DNA of 64,000 nucleotides from Adiantum capillus-veneris (lineage: Eukaryota; Streptophyta; Polypodiopsida; Polypodiales; Pteridaceae), in the NCBI GenBank assembly GCA_014529385.2, contig CM043969.1, forward strand, positions 10,519,001 through 10,583,000, written 5' to 3'. Both the position numbers and the translations under genes were made by a program. The notes under the pieces were generated by a model. That model made no database searches and had not been told where the DNA came from. It was given only the letters and a program-made list of their open reading frames with translations. This document shows, one piece after another, positions 21,335-33,800 of this stretch (position 1 is the stretch's first letter; each line of letters begins with the position of its first letter).

Positions 21335-23330
21335 GACTAAGTTTCTTATGGCCTTCAGGCCATACGGTTCTCTTTGTAGATATCTCTATGACTTTAAGAT
21401 AATCCAAAATATGTTTGTTTATGGCCTCAAGGCCATAGGGTTAGGATTGTTGGGAGGTCTCAACATATAAATAGATATATGGCTTCAAATCCATATGGTA
21501 CTTTATTTATGTGTCACCCTATGGCCCTAAGGCCATGGGTTGTCATAGGGCCACAAGATGCCCTCTATGAGCACTAGTAAGAAACCATATATGCTTTATG
21601 TTGGCACCCTATGACCCGAGGGCCACAAGGTCTGCCTTTTATGCTAGTAAGAAACCCTTTATGCTACATGTTATCACTCTATGGAGTTTGGTCCATAGGG
21701 TGCCCTATGTACTAGTAACTAATCCTTTATGCTCTATGTTTGCACCCTATGGACCTAGGGCCACAAGGTACCCTCTATGACAGTAAGAAATCCTCTATTC
21801 TCTATGTTTGCACCCTATGGACCTAGGGCCACAAGGTAGCCTCTATGCTAGTAAGAAATCCTCTATGCTCAATATTGAAACCCTATGGCCTCAAGGCCAT
21901 AGGATGTCCTCTATGCTAGTAAGAAAAACCCTCTACGCTCTATGTTGGCACCCTATGGAGACTTGAGGGCCACAAGGTACCCTTTATAATGCTACTAAGA
22001 AACCTTGTATTCTCTAGGGGAGCACCAAATTGCCCCTAGGCCACAAGGTTCCCTCTATGCTAGAAAGAAAACCTCTACGGTCTACATTGGCAACCTACAG
22101 CCCTCGGGCCATAGGGTGCATCAAATGGCTCCTAGGCCACATGGTGCCCTCTATGCTAGAAAGGAAACCTCTGCGCTCTACATTGACACTCTATGGCCCC
22201 AAGGTCATAGGCTGCCCCTTACGCCTAGTATGAAACCATTGAAACTCTATATTAGCATCTAAAGACCGTAGGCCACAAGGTGAGCTCTATGTTAGTAAGA
22301 AACCATCTTAACTCTATGTTGGTAGCCTATGGCCCAAAGGCTATAGGATAGCCAAGGAATCCTTTAGGAGCATTCCCCACAAAGACCACCTTATGGCCCC
22401 ATGGTGATTTAGTGGCCTAGGTTCCCTTCTTAAGACTTTTATTTTTGTATCATATGGCCCTAGGGAAATAAGCTATCCTCTATGCTATCAAAAAACCGTT
22501 TATGCTCTTTGTTGGAATCATATGGCCCCAAGTCCATAGGGTGCTCTCTATGCTAGCAAGAAACTCTCCATGCTATATGTTTGCACCCTATGGCACCAAG
22601 GACACAGGGTGTCCTCCATGATAGTAAGAAACCCTCTATGCTCTAAGTTTACACCCCATTTGACTATGTTGACACCCTATGGCCCTGGGACCATAGGGTG
22701 CTCCCTAGGGCCACAAGGTGCCCTTCAACTTAGGAAGAGACCCTTTATGCCCTAAATTGGTACTCTTTGGCCTCAGGGTCATAGGGTGCCTTCTATGCTA
22801 GTAGGATACATTATATGGTCTAGGTTTCCACTCTGTAGTGTAGGACTAAAAGGTTTGCTCTATGAAGAAACCATGTATACTATATGTTGGCAGTGTATGG
22901 CCCTAGGGATAGAAGGAAACCCTAGGACTATAGGGTGTCCTCTATGCTACTATCATATGGTCCAAGGGCTAGATAGTGACCAAGGTATCATGTGTGTGAG
23001 AATTCTCTACTATATATACAAAAACCACTTTATTGGCACTATGGCGTCTCAAGGGCAACAAGGTGCTAATAAAAAGCCCTCTATGCTCTATGTTGGCACC
23101 CTTTGGTCCCAAGGCCATAGGGCGGTCTTTATGCTAGTAAAATTCCCTCTATGCATTATGTTTACGTGTATACTTATAAGAAGCCATTTATGCACTATGT
23201 TGGCGTCTTATGACCCTAGATCCATAAGATGTCCTCTATGGTAAAAGAGAAAGTGTACATGGGATATGATGGCATCCTATGGTCCTAGGGCCATAGGGTG
23301 TCCTCTATGATAGAAAATTGTGTAAGCTAA
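21335..23330. repeat. Palindromic minisatellite array, block 2 (main block)
   Basis: About twenty units. The best-ordered part, 21530-22130, has a period of about 67-75 bp (spacer CTAGTAAGAAA near 21570, 21642, 21712, 21781, 21848, 21917, 21992, 22060). Each unit has CACCCTATGGCC facing GGGCCACAAGGTG or GGCCATAGGGTG, so a unit can fold into a hairpin. Short ORFs across it are by-products of the repeat. Confidence 0.9.
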
Positions 23331-23496
23331 AAAATACGATAAATATGCAACACGATATACAAAATTGAATCATTATCATACATCATACATTTGTTTCTTT
23401 ACCACACGGTTGAAGGGGTCTTTGCCTTCAAATATCATCATAACATTCAAACATTCAAATCAAAATTTCAAGAACTTTAATTCACAAATGCATTGA

Positions 23497-23628
23497 TCTG
23501 TTGGTGGATGGAAGGTCCGGCTCACCATGCACTTTGATTTACAAATCCTGAGGGGCAAAAGTATTTGTGTTGGATTCTCCTTATGACATTGCACATGTTT
23601 TGGAACTTGCATTGCCTTCTACTTCCAA
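23497..23628 (-). pseudogene. Detached duplicate of the HAD-like gene N-terminal region
   Basis: Closely matches 20578-20710, the acidic N-terminal coding segment of HAD-like copy 1 (shared runs such as GTTGGTGGATGGAAGGTC and GTATTTGTGTTGGATTCTCC-like sequence). No HAD domain follows. It sits beyond the main minisatellite block, so gene piece and array were probably duplicated together. Confidence 0.7.
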
Positions 23629-23639
23629 TTTAAAAACTT

Positions 23640-24235
23640 AAACAATGGTTATACATTATACAATCATTTCTTTGCAATAAACTTTGATACAATGTTCCGA
23701 TTGCTACATGACAAGCTAAAAAATTCTACTAGTCCTAGCTTCTCTCTATTGGAAAAAATTCAAGATATAAATTCCAATTCTCTGCATCGTCTAGAAGAGA
23801 AACAAAATCATAGTTTGGAACAAAATACTCGCACTTTATATCTTTGAATAAAATCTTGTTACAATCAAAGAACTAGATCTTCACATAATCCAAAGGACAA
23901 ATGCTTCAATAACCATTTATACTACTATCTAAGCAAATAATTTGCATTTACAACAAATGTTGAATATATGTTTAATCTAGTTAGTTGCAATACAAAGATA
24001 ATTATTTCAAACGCTTACACCATCAATTCAAAATAGAAGAACTTACACCCAACAAAAAATGATCATACATCAATTGTTCAAACTCTCATTTTGAAATTTT
24101 GAGGACTAAATACTTTTTAGTTTTTTCTAGCTCATTTCATTCTCAATAGAATATTAAACCTTAATCACAAGATAAGAAATATATGTCCCTAATGTATATG
24201 GACACAAGATATAAGGCCAACGAAAAATGTTCTTG
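23640..24235. other. AT-rich spacer, nothing recognised
   Basis: No gene or ordered repeat. Confidence 0.4.
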
Positions 24236-24239
24236 AAAC

Positions 24240-24870
24240 ACTTAAAGAGTCTTTAGGTGACCTAGAATAACCAACCTATGGTCTAAAGGCCATAGGGTGT
24301 CATGTGATGTTTTATAAGATGTGTCCATAAGAGCTAGGTGATTTGCATCCATAGGGTGATTTAAGTGCCCCTGTGGAGATTCTATGTCACCACCCTATGG
24401 CCCTAAGGCCTTAGGGTATCCCAAATGCTCTTGGATAACTTATGTTTCCTTCTAGAATAGCCCAAATACTCATGTGCCCATTTAGAGACTTTATGTAATC
24501 TCTCTATATACATAAGATTGTAGGATAGCTGTGTTGACACCCTATGGCCTTAAGGCTGTAGACTAGCCCAAATGCTTATGTGCCCTTTTAAAGACTCTAT
24601 GTAATCACCCTATATCGGTAAGATTGTAGGGTAGCCAAATGCTTTTGGGGGATTCTATGTTGACACCCTATGGGCCTAAGGCTATAGAGTAACCCAGATG
24701 CTTATATGCCCTTTTAGAGACTCGATGTAATCACCCTACATCTGTAAGGTTGTTGGGTATCCCATTTTCTTTTGGGGGATTCTATGGCCCTAGGGCCATA
24801 GGGTGTCATGTCTACAAAGAACTCTATGATCCTCAAGTCATAGTGTATTCTTCCCAAACCTCATATGATC
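24240..24870. repeat. Palindromic minisatellite array, block 3
   Basis: Larger period here (about 120-130 bp), with ACCCTATGGCCTTAAGGC-type cores and CCCAAATGCT(T/C)AT spacers. Includes a perfect 20-bp palindrome, CTATGGCCCTAGGGCCATAG, at 24782-24801. Confidence 0.85.
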
Positions 24871-25160
24871 AATTAACTTTAAAGTATTACATAATATATA
24901 TCTTATGACCATATATAAATGTAGAATTCTATTTACCAAAACATGTCCATATAATATCATACACTTAAGTCTAATTCATTTATTGTGAAAAAACTAAAAC
25001 TCACAAGTTCACATTTTTTCAAAGAAAATAAATTGAGAACAATAACGAGCCAAACATCAATGTTTTTAACATCATGGGTAGATTTGAGATGGGACAAATA
25101 AAATAAAATGACAACAATAGTAATCTAAATATCAGTAATGTAATATCATGGGTGGCTATC

Positions 25161-26534
25161 TTAACCTGTTTCCTGTAGACTTTCTAGAATGGCCTCAGCA
25201 CTTGCATCCAATGGTTCTTCAATTTCTTCTTCCTCTGAATCATTGGCATAGACTTTCTCTGTGTTATCCACACCTGCCCACCTTCTAAGATCAAGGTCTT
25301 CTTCCACTATGGAATGGCAAAGAGATTCCAATTGCGTCATTTGATCACTACTACATGCAACTGATATCACCTTTCTCTGTTGTTGTAGTGCCTCTTTAGT
25401 TCCATAGCCTAATGAGAAGATGTCTATCACTTGATCATCTTCTTTGAGACAGATGCATTTGATTGCGTGACGTACAAAAAAGGATTTGGCCGTGGTCACA
25501 GCATCACAGTCGTCGTCATTGATGCAGAGAGTATTCATTGGCTCCAACAATGACTCTTTAACACTAGAGTAGTTGGTGTACTGCTCTCCTTGACTGAAAA
25601 ATGCCCAAACCCCAAAAACTACTTCGCGAAGAGCACATGTTTGGATGGTTTCTGATCCCATTAAGTAGCTCAAAGGTAGAACGTGCATTTCATACCATTT
25701 AGCTTTTTCAGAAATTGCCTTCTCTAGGGAAGCAGCATGCTGATCCTTGACTAAGTCGGCAATTAAAAACTTTGATGGTTGATGTGCTACCCCACATACT
25801 CCAGCAATTACTTTACCAAATTGGACAGCACTCCAACCACTAGATATAAGACTTTTGTGTGTTGTGTCTATGATGCAAACACCAACACGAATTTTAGAGC
25901 TATTCTCACTGCAGAGAAACTCAATGCCTTCCAAATTCTTTCCAACACACTTGATTGTCCATGGTAAAATGAATTGCAAACTAGAAGTGCCATTCTTTTG
26001 TGCAATGATCCACTGCACATATCCCCTAGTGATCTCAAGAATTGGCTCTTTCTCCTTTTCTTTTTGTAGTAGGAGATTTAGCCATTGCATACAACTCGTG
26101 AAGAGAGATTTGTAAATATCATCTGTAATGTTATAATGAGACTTACATTTATCCCATGAAGTAACTGCTATTGCTGATGGATCTATCTCTTTAAATTCCA
26201 TCAACATTTGAGGCTCAAAAACCCTGGTCTTCTTTAAGACCGTTGCACGTGCAGTGAGGTCGAGCATGCCCGCTTGTTGACGTGGTTGCTTCACGAAGCA
26301 GATCTTCTCATCTGCCAGCTCTTGTTGTAGTAGCTTAACATCATTATCTTCTAAACCAGCTAGGCATCTAAAGGTTGTTATGCTTGGTTGTCGCCCACGA
26401 GAAGTTGATGTCTGATGCTTCTCCAAGATGTGTATCCACTAATCATAGATTTCATCATCGTACATGACCATGTGTGCTTCTTTGTTGGCAAATGATTTAT
26501 GGTTGAACACGATGTTCGCCACATTTACAAAGGC
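25161..26534 (-). pseudogene. Unrecognised 458-codon exon with one in-frame TAG
   Basis: I do not recognise this protein. On the minus strand a good acceptor (pyrimidine-rich, TTTTGAAG|GCC at 26535) opens a frame that runs to the stop at 25161, broken only by TAG at 26439-26441 (codon 32). The remaining 421 codons are uninterrupted. Visible features: a mixed alpha/beta-looking middle with RVGVCIIDTTHKSLISSGW (weakly recalling the MutS connector fold, not enough to assign), cysteine-containing segments, and a very acidic tail (DSEEEEIEEPLDASAE). The lack of other breaks in 1.26 kb argues for recent function. No neighbouring exon was identified upstream. It could be a host gene exon, a recent pseudogene or a captured gene piece. 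Confidence 0.5.
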
Positions 26535-26657
26535 CTTCAAAATAAAGAAAAGAAAATTAACTTTATTTCAAGACATATTTGGCTCAACTTGGATGACCGA
26601 CAAGAACACCTGCCTTGGGTTTTATTGGTTTAGAATATGCAAGCCATTGACTACGGT

Positions 26658-27650
26658 GTCGTGCTGTGACACGTACATAGTGGGAACGCATGCTACAAGA
26701 TCTATCTTGTAATTTTTTAGATACATAATTATCTTTCCTATAATGTACATATGCATATTTAAGTATAATAATAAACCTTCTATCTCATCCTCTTATTTTT
26801 CTCAAGGGTAACCTATTCTTACTTTACCATCAAAAAATACTATGGGAAAAGCATCAATAGCTCCGCCTCTTTAACTTGGGGCAAAAAGCATTGATTCTTT
26901 ATTTCTACTATCTCATTATCATCTCACACCCTAGCTAGATCCCATATCTAGGGTAAACTCAAATATATATATATTCTAAGTATTTTTCATATTTTTCTCA
27001 TATTTCTTTTCAAATAGCTATTAGGAGGGAATCAAATCCTAGTGGGACATTAGGTGGCATGATTTCAAAGATACACTTATTTTAATGCATTATTGCAAGC
27101 ATGATTACAAAATTTTTTCAAGGAGCAATGTCATGCTTTTATATGGCATGAGGTGTCCTTTGGAATCAAATGAAAGTCTAGGCTAAGGGGACCACAGGAA
27201 GACTTTTGCTGCCAGAAATGTACCCTATTTTGATGATTTTTTTACACAAGGTTCCAATCCGAATTGGAAAACGATTTTAAAATAAAAATCGTAGCTAATG
27301 AGCGGAATTTTCTGCCCATATTTTTACTTTTTTATTTGGAGCCACGGTTGAGGAGATATGATCAAAATACTAGACCCCAGTTTTCCCACATCATGCAGGG
27401 ACAGCTCATTTCCAACTTTTCCAATTTCTGTTCACACTGGCTCCTCTCTTCTTGTGTAAACCCTTGGGGGTTCCCTTCACCTATAAAATGGGACCTCTTC
27501 TTCCTTGAAAAGAATCGAAGCATTCAAGCCACTAGCTTGCGCGACCTGCCTACCGGCGGCCCTCTCGCTCGCTCTTACTATGACACAAATTAAATTAATG
27601 ACACACATGGTATTCACAGGTTGTGCTTGTATGATCTTAATTAGTTGTTT
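26658..27650 (+). repeat. Diverged Gypsy LTR-like segment (possible solo LTR)
   Basis: Begins TGTCGTGCTGTGACACGTAC, nearly identical to the LTR start at 10100, though similarity does not continue. Around 27170-27400 it resembles the reverse of the Tat LTR (GGGGACCAC...AAGACTTTTG, GAGATATGAT, GACCCCAGTTTTC). TATA-like CTATAAAAT lies at 27481-27488. The 3' end is not fixed. Confidence 0.4.
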
Positions 27651-27655
27651 TCATG

Positions 27656-27659
<4 letters not shown>

Positions 27660-27742
<83 letters not shown>
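27660..27742 (+). repeat. Compound microsatellite (TC)n(AC)n
   Basis: About 36 bp of TC followed by about 47 bp of AC. Confidence 0.95.
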
Positions 27743-27744
<2 letters not shown>

Positions 27745-28029
27745 GAACGCAACATGCTTTTCATTCCAAATAGGAGCCAATAGTTTTGTTACAAAAAAGA
27801 GGCTTCTTGATAAGAGAGTAATCATCAAAGACATAAGGGATAAAACATAAAGAATCCCAAGCCCAAAAAGAGATCACCATCAAACCAAACCCATTGTAGA
27901 AGGCATCATTTAGGTTTACGGCGAAGCTTGCGATAGACACAGATTCGCACCCCTAACACACAAGGCCCAATGTATCGCACACTTCGTCCAAGCCACCTTG
28001 GAGTATCATCGACAATATACATTCTCACT

Positions 28030-28510
28030 TTTCAATTCTCTTCTTCAAATCCAAAGGAAGTTAGTGCATTTATGGGATGTTGATACATAAGATCAACACA
28101 AAGAGGCATCAAAAAAATTTGCTCGACTTTCTTTGGGCACAACTGGCAAAATTTGTCTAAAATCACCCCCAAGGAGAAACACCTTTCCCCCAAACGATGC
28201 ATCACTTTGCATAACATCTCTCAATGTCCTGTCCAAGGCCTCAAAAGCATAATGATGGACCATGGGAGCCTCATCCCAAATGATCAATGATGCTAATCTC
28301 AAAAGCTCTACAAGTTGACTATTTACTTTGATGCTGCATGTTGATTCAGAATGCACTTCTATTGGTATCTTAAATCTCGAATGTGGTGTATGTCCATTGC
28401 TAAGAAGTAAAGCTGCAATTCCTGAGAATGCACATGCTAAAGAGACATTCTGTTCACCACGTACACAACAAGTAGTGCATTATAGAGATAAGTCTTCCCC
28501 TTGCTTTGAA
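28030..28510 (-). pseudogene. Helitron-type Pif1 helicase remnant
   Basis: Minus strand: Walker A-like GKTYLYNALL near 28500-28470, then FSGIAALLLSNGHTPHSRFKIPIEV, then Walker B LIIWDEAPMVHHYAFEALDRTLRDVM and FGGKVFLLGGDFRQILPVVP, the classical Pif1/RepHel motif order in plant Helitrons. Frameshifts near 28100 and 28455 break it. The Rep (HUH) domain and helicase C-terminus are absent. The residues before GKT differ from the usual glycine-rich loop. Confidence 0.8.
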
Positions 28511-28595
28511 CCGGTGAAAACAGTGCGATATTAAGAGAGAGATGCATTTTTCCCTCAGATTGGGACTCCAGACTACAAAGCTATGGGGGTTCTGA

Positions 28596-28598
<3 letters not shown>

Positions 28599-28676
<78 letters not shown>
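28599..28676 (+). repeat. Microsatellite (TC)39
   Basis: 78 bp of perfect TC repeat. Confidence 0.95.
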
Positions 28677-28679
<3 letters not shown>

Positions 28680-28758
28680 ATGCAATGTCGGTATTTTTTA
28701 AATTGGAAACAACACAATATTAAGCTGGGATGCATTTTTCATGAACACTGCTCCCGAG

Positions 28759-28761
<3 letters not shown>

Positions 28762-28809
<48 letters not shown>
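28762..28809 (+). repeat. Microsatellite (TC)24
   Basis: 48 bp of TC repeat just left of the Tat Gypsy 3' LTR. Confidence 0.95.
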
Positions 28810-28812
<3 letters not shown>

Positions 28813-28823
28813 AATGGTCATGC

Positions 28824-30772
28824 TGAGAGGCGGAAGTGAAAAAATAGACCCGGTGGCCTCTACACCAAGACTATGCACAATGGCCTCATCATGCGAAATA
28901 CGCAATAGGGACACCACCTAGCAAGATATGCGGCTAGGACGCATACATATACACAATGAAACATGCCATGGAAAACAATTTCAAGATCCACGCGCAAATG
29001 TGGAATGGGGTGGTCAGAGAATAAGGTGAGAGGAGTGGTGAGTGAGTGAGAATGGGCTCGCTACTCGTGCATGTAGTAAGGAAGATAACGAGGTCAGGGA
29101 TACATGCAAGTATGCTCACTTCTCATACAAGAGGTGGCGAATCCGCACACCTCAAGATGGAAGTAGCAAGATGATAGGAATATGAGAGGGAGAGAGTGTG
29201 TGTGTGTGTGGTGGCGAATCCGCACACCTTAACATAAGCAGAAAAAAAAAATGGCAAGGAACAAGCATATACCATACTCACAATGAGATGTATCCAAAGC
29301 AACACAAAGTATGGCACCAAAATGGAGTGTGTTGATTGCTTGCAAAAGATGAATACAATAGGTAGCGTATGGCAGGAAAATGAAAAGGGAACAAGATCAT
29401 AGAAGGCATAATGGAGAGATGGGAGTTGATGGCGAGGAATATCATGAGTGTGTCCACCCTTCTTCTTCTTGAAATTGTGCCTTCAACCCTTAATTACAAG
29501 TGGTGTGGAGGTGTGGTGCTCATCTTTTGTGCATGGTGATGGTGATGATGATGGTGTTGTGATTATGTGATTAGGGTTCATGCTACAAGCATGTAGCACA
29601 AGAGTGTGTATGGATAGGTGTGTGTGTGTGTGTGTTTTTTTTTTTTTTTCAAGCGAGTTCTCATGGCCTCCTTATATAGGGAAGGAGGAGAGGATTTAGC
29701 AATATTTCTATTTGAGGTGAGTGTCCCACTTTGGTGACTAGGAAAATGGGGTGCATGTGACTGTGGCTCCCATCTTGTCTCCTCATTATTTAAAATACCA
29801 GAGTCAATAGAGAGAGAAGATGAGAGAATGTGGGTAGGATGTAGAGGATAGGAGATACTTACAATAGTCTAGCTTTGGCTAGACATAAGCTTATTAGGGA
29901 GAGAAGAGGGAGGTAAGAAATTTACAAGAGAGATTGTCAAAGGTGGATAGTTGTTGATGAGGATCGATCCTCCAAAAATGGTGATAGAATCACTCTAGAC
30001 TTGCCAAGACCTCATTAAAAGAGCATTGTCTCTTGTAATCATGCTTGAAAACTTGTAGAACCATAGCCATTCTAGAGGGAAGAAAATCGGGGATGGCATG
30101 TGTCACCATTACACGAGAAAACTGGGGTCCACTACAAAAATCATATCTCCGTGTTCATAACTCCAAAAATTTTGAAAAAAAATTGAGCTAAAAGTTGAGA
30201 TCACGAGCTACATCTTTCATGTTGAACGCTCCTTCAGATTCGGGGTTCTTCTCTACTTAAAAAATTCAGCCAAATAATGTATTATTTGTGGCTGCAAAAG
30301 TCTTTTGGTGGTCCCCTTTGAGTGGACTTCTCTCTTGCCTTCAAGTGTAAGCTCCTTCATGTGTATGAAAACATGACCTAGAGTTTTGAAAAGATTGGCA
30401 ATCATCTAGATGGAGGTATTATTGAAATTTGAAAGTGGGGTTGAGGTTTGAAAATGAAAACTAGTGAATAAAATATTTGGTAGGGTGGATTAATATATAT
30501 ATACATGAAAAATATATTAGAAAATACTAAAATATATAATGTAATTTAGAATATATATATTTAATATTTAAGGTCAAAAGAGATATCAACAAAGAAAGCT
30601 TACTTATTTAAGCTACATCGTGATTGATTAGCATAAGTCTTATTTATTTAATAAAGGCTAAAACTTTTGTGAAAAAGGGAAGAAAAATCAAAAGTAACTT
30701 ATATAATAGGAAATATTTTGGTAAAAAGGCAAAGATATATGGGGGGTTCCCATGCATGGAAAAGCTTGCCTC
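28824..30772 (-). repeat. Tat Gypsy 3' LTR
   Basis: About 1.95 kb, matching 37403-39361 almost throughout. Small ORFs in it (for example 28934-29320) are repeated in the other LTR and are not genes. Contains a T-run/(GT)n length-variable spot at 29618-29650. Confidence 0.95.
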
Positions 30773-30790
30773 CTTAGCCCTCCCCCGAAG
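30773..30790 (-). promoter_or_regulatory. Polypurine tract of the Tat element
   Basis: Minus strand TCGGGGGAGGGCTAAG immediately before the 3' LTR. Confidence 0.75.
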
Positions 30791-30801
30791 GCTAGAGGTA
30801 T

Positions 30802-33800
30802 TCATGCCTCTAGCGTTGTACTTGATTCTTCTTCAATTGAGGTGGAGGAGTCTCCCTCCTCAGGGATTTCCATCATAGGTGCTTGATCAAACCTCAAAAA
30901 GTACTGCTTCAACCTCCATCCATTGACACGTGTTTTGTGGAGCCTACCATCTGCATCCATCAATCGGTAACTGCCATTGGCATAGCGCTTTCTAATGACA
31001 AATGGACCCTCCCATCTGGGTGAAAACTTTTTATCCTTCCTAGTGTCAAACCTGTTATCATACCGTAGGACCAACATACCTTTCTTGAGACCTTTTGCCC
31101 TAAGCCACTTGTTGAAGGTAAGTCGACGTTGCTCTGCCTGTGCTGCATAATAGTTGATAGCATCTTCTCTGTCTAGTTGAAGCCTCTCTAGATCAAGAAT
31201 GTGGTTGTGGAGATGAGCATTAGGACGTCCCACCTGCCCAGCTAGCACCCTGAGACTAGCCAATTGTACTTCAATGGGTAAAATGGCTTCCTTACCAAAC
31301 ACCAAGTGATTTGGTGTGAACCCAAGGGATGTGCGAAATGAAGTGCGATAAGCCCAAAGTGCAGCCATAAGATGCTTGTCCCAATCACTTTTGTGATTGT
31401 TTACATGTTTAGTGATGATCTTGCAGATCATACCATTTACCTTTTCCACCAAACCATTGCATTGTGGGTAGTAGGGAGTTGAGTGTCGTCGTGAGATACC
31501 TAACTTCTCCATTAGCTCTCCTACAAGGTCTCCTCTAAAACCTGGTCCCCTGTCAGAAATTATTTCAAGAGGAGTGCCAAAATGGCAACAAATGATTTCA
31601 AATACGAACTTAGCCACTTCCTTAGCTGTAATCCGGGTGGTGGCAACCGCTTCAGCCCACCTGGTCATGTAGTCCACACCCATGACGATATAAAATTTAC
31701 CTGATTGGCTCCTTGGCAAAGGCCCAATAGCATCAATTCCCCATTTCTCAAATGGTCCATATGAGATTATAGGAGTCTGTGGCTCATATGTGAGCCTCCT
31801 ATCCCCTGCCTTTTGACATTCCTTGCATGTTTTACACCAATGATGCACATCCCTATTTAGACTAGGCCATACAAACCCGGCTTGTAGAATCTTTCTACTA
31901 GTGATGTCAAGTGCAAAGTGTCCTCCGCAAACACCATCATGGCAACTTGAAATAATTTCAATGATCTCTCTAGAGAGAGGTACACGCCTAAGAATTTGAT
32001 CCTTACCCTTGCAGTAGAGGTCGTCATTGATAAGGCGGTATTTTGTTGCCTTGCGCACAAGCCACTGCTTTTGGCCCTTAGTAAGATCCTTAGGACACTC
32101 TCCTGTGTCCAAGAAACTCATGATGTCAGGAATAGCATCGCTAACTTGGAAGAGAGGCAGCTTCAATTTGATAGCACCCACCACTGAAACATCTTGCAGC
32201 TTCTCTCTAGCTAGAGCATCTGCTTCTTGATTTTCTGCTCGAGGGACATGATGTAATTGTACAACTTGAAATTTCCCTAAAAGTTCCTTGACTTTGCGCA
32301 AATGGCCTAGCAAGCTATGATTTTTACAAGCCCAAGTTCCTTGTATTTGTTTTATTAAAAGCATCGCATCACCAAATACATTTAACCATTGAATGCCCTG
32401 TGTCACACACCACTCTAACCCAACAGTGAAGGCTGCATATTATGCCTCATTGTTAGAGTGAGAATCCTAGAGATTCCCAATAGAGAAAACCTTATCCCCT
32501 TGCTCGTTGAAGATGACAATGCCTGCTGCAGCTTTGTCCACTTTCCTCTTGTAGGCTCCATTAAAGAAAAGAGAGTGAGCCTCCTCTACCTTAGGGACTT
32601 CCAGCACAGGTGTAATATCTTGATCATTTGGCTTTATCTTTAGCTTCTTTTCATAGTGGCGATGAGTGAGAATACCTCCTAGACTGGCCCTTGTGGAGTT
32701 CTCCACTTGCATTGTGTAGCCAAACTCTTGCAGCCTTGTGAGCCATTTGGAAATCCTAGAAGAAACATCCATGTGCTGTATTACATAAGGAAATACTTCT
32801 TCCATTGTTAAGATTATGAATGGTCTAGACAATAAATAAGAGCGAAATTTGGTGCTAGCAAACATTAATGCAAGCACCATGTGCTCCACTGCCGTGTATC
32901 CCTTTTCTGATGGAGTCATCATTCGACTAGAGAAGTAGATAGGACGCATGAACGAAGTTTGAGGATCCTTTTGCATCAATACAGCCCCAAGTGTGTCATT
33001 TCCCACACTAGGGTTTACATAAAATGGCTCGTCGCACTTTGGAGGTGCTATGGTGGGAAGTGAAGTTAGAATTTGTTTTACCTCATTGAATTGTTGTTCA
33101 TTTTCTTCACTCCAAGTGAAGATCTCTTGATGGGTAACTTGTTGTAAAGGAAGAACCACTTGGGAGAGCAAGTGAATGAACCTACTCAAATACCTCACCT
33201 TTTGAAGAAAAGAGACCAACTGCTTTGTTGTGGTGGGAGAGGTCAAAGCCACCAAGGCTTGAACCTTGGTTGGGTCAGCTTCAATGCCATTGGCCGAGAT
33301 CACATGGCCAAGAAGAGTAACTTTGCTTTCACCAATGTGGAATTTCTCCACATTGAGTTGGCCCCCCAAAGCTTGTAGCCTAGCTAGACCTTCATAAACT
33401 TTCTCCAAATGAAGAGAGCGAGAGCTATAGATACAAAAGTCATCAATAAAAACACGGATTGATTTTCCAAAGAGTGGCTGAAAAACCAATGTCACATATC
33501 GCTGAAAAGTGGCTGGAGCATTAGTGAGACCAAAAGGCATAACTCTGTAAGCAAAACATCCCCATGGTGTGATGAAGGTTGTCTTCTTTTGATCTTCTTC
33601 AGCGGTGCTAATTTGGAAGTAGCCTGAGTAGCCATCACATACCGTGTAGCACTCATGTCCTGCTACCTCATTGAGTATTTCGTCTTGAAAAGGAAGAGGA
33701 AAATGGTCCCTCTTTGTGGCTGCATTAAGAGGCTTGTAATCAACACAAACCCTCCACTTACCATTCTTCTTTGGTGTGACTACCACTGGAGAAACCCACT

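Noticed and set aside
21598-23244. ORFs of 60-152 codons across the minisatellite
   Set aside because: Frames are by-products of a ~69-bp unit without stops in one frame.
17037-24870. CRISPR-like array
   Set aside because: Repeats are diverged, spacers are themselves repeated, and this is plant nuclear DNA.
25161-26534. Mismatch-repair MutS-like protein
   Set aside because: Only a short VGVCIIDTT-like stretch recalls the MutS connector; no ATPase or clamp motifs are present.
28934-29320. Short ORFs in the LTR repeated at 37513-37899
   Set aside because: Identical pairs in both LTRs; regulatory DNA, not genes.
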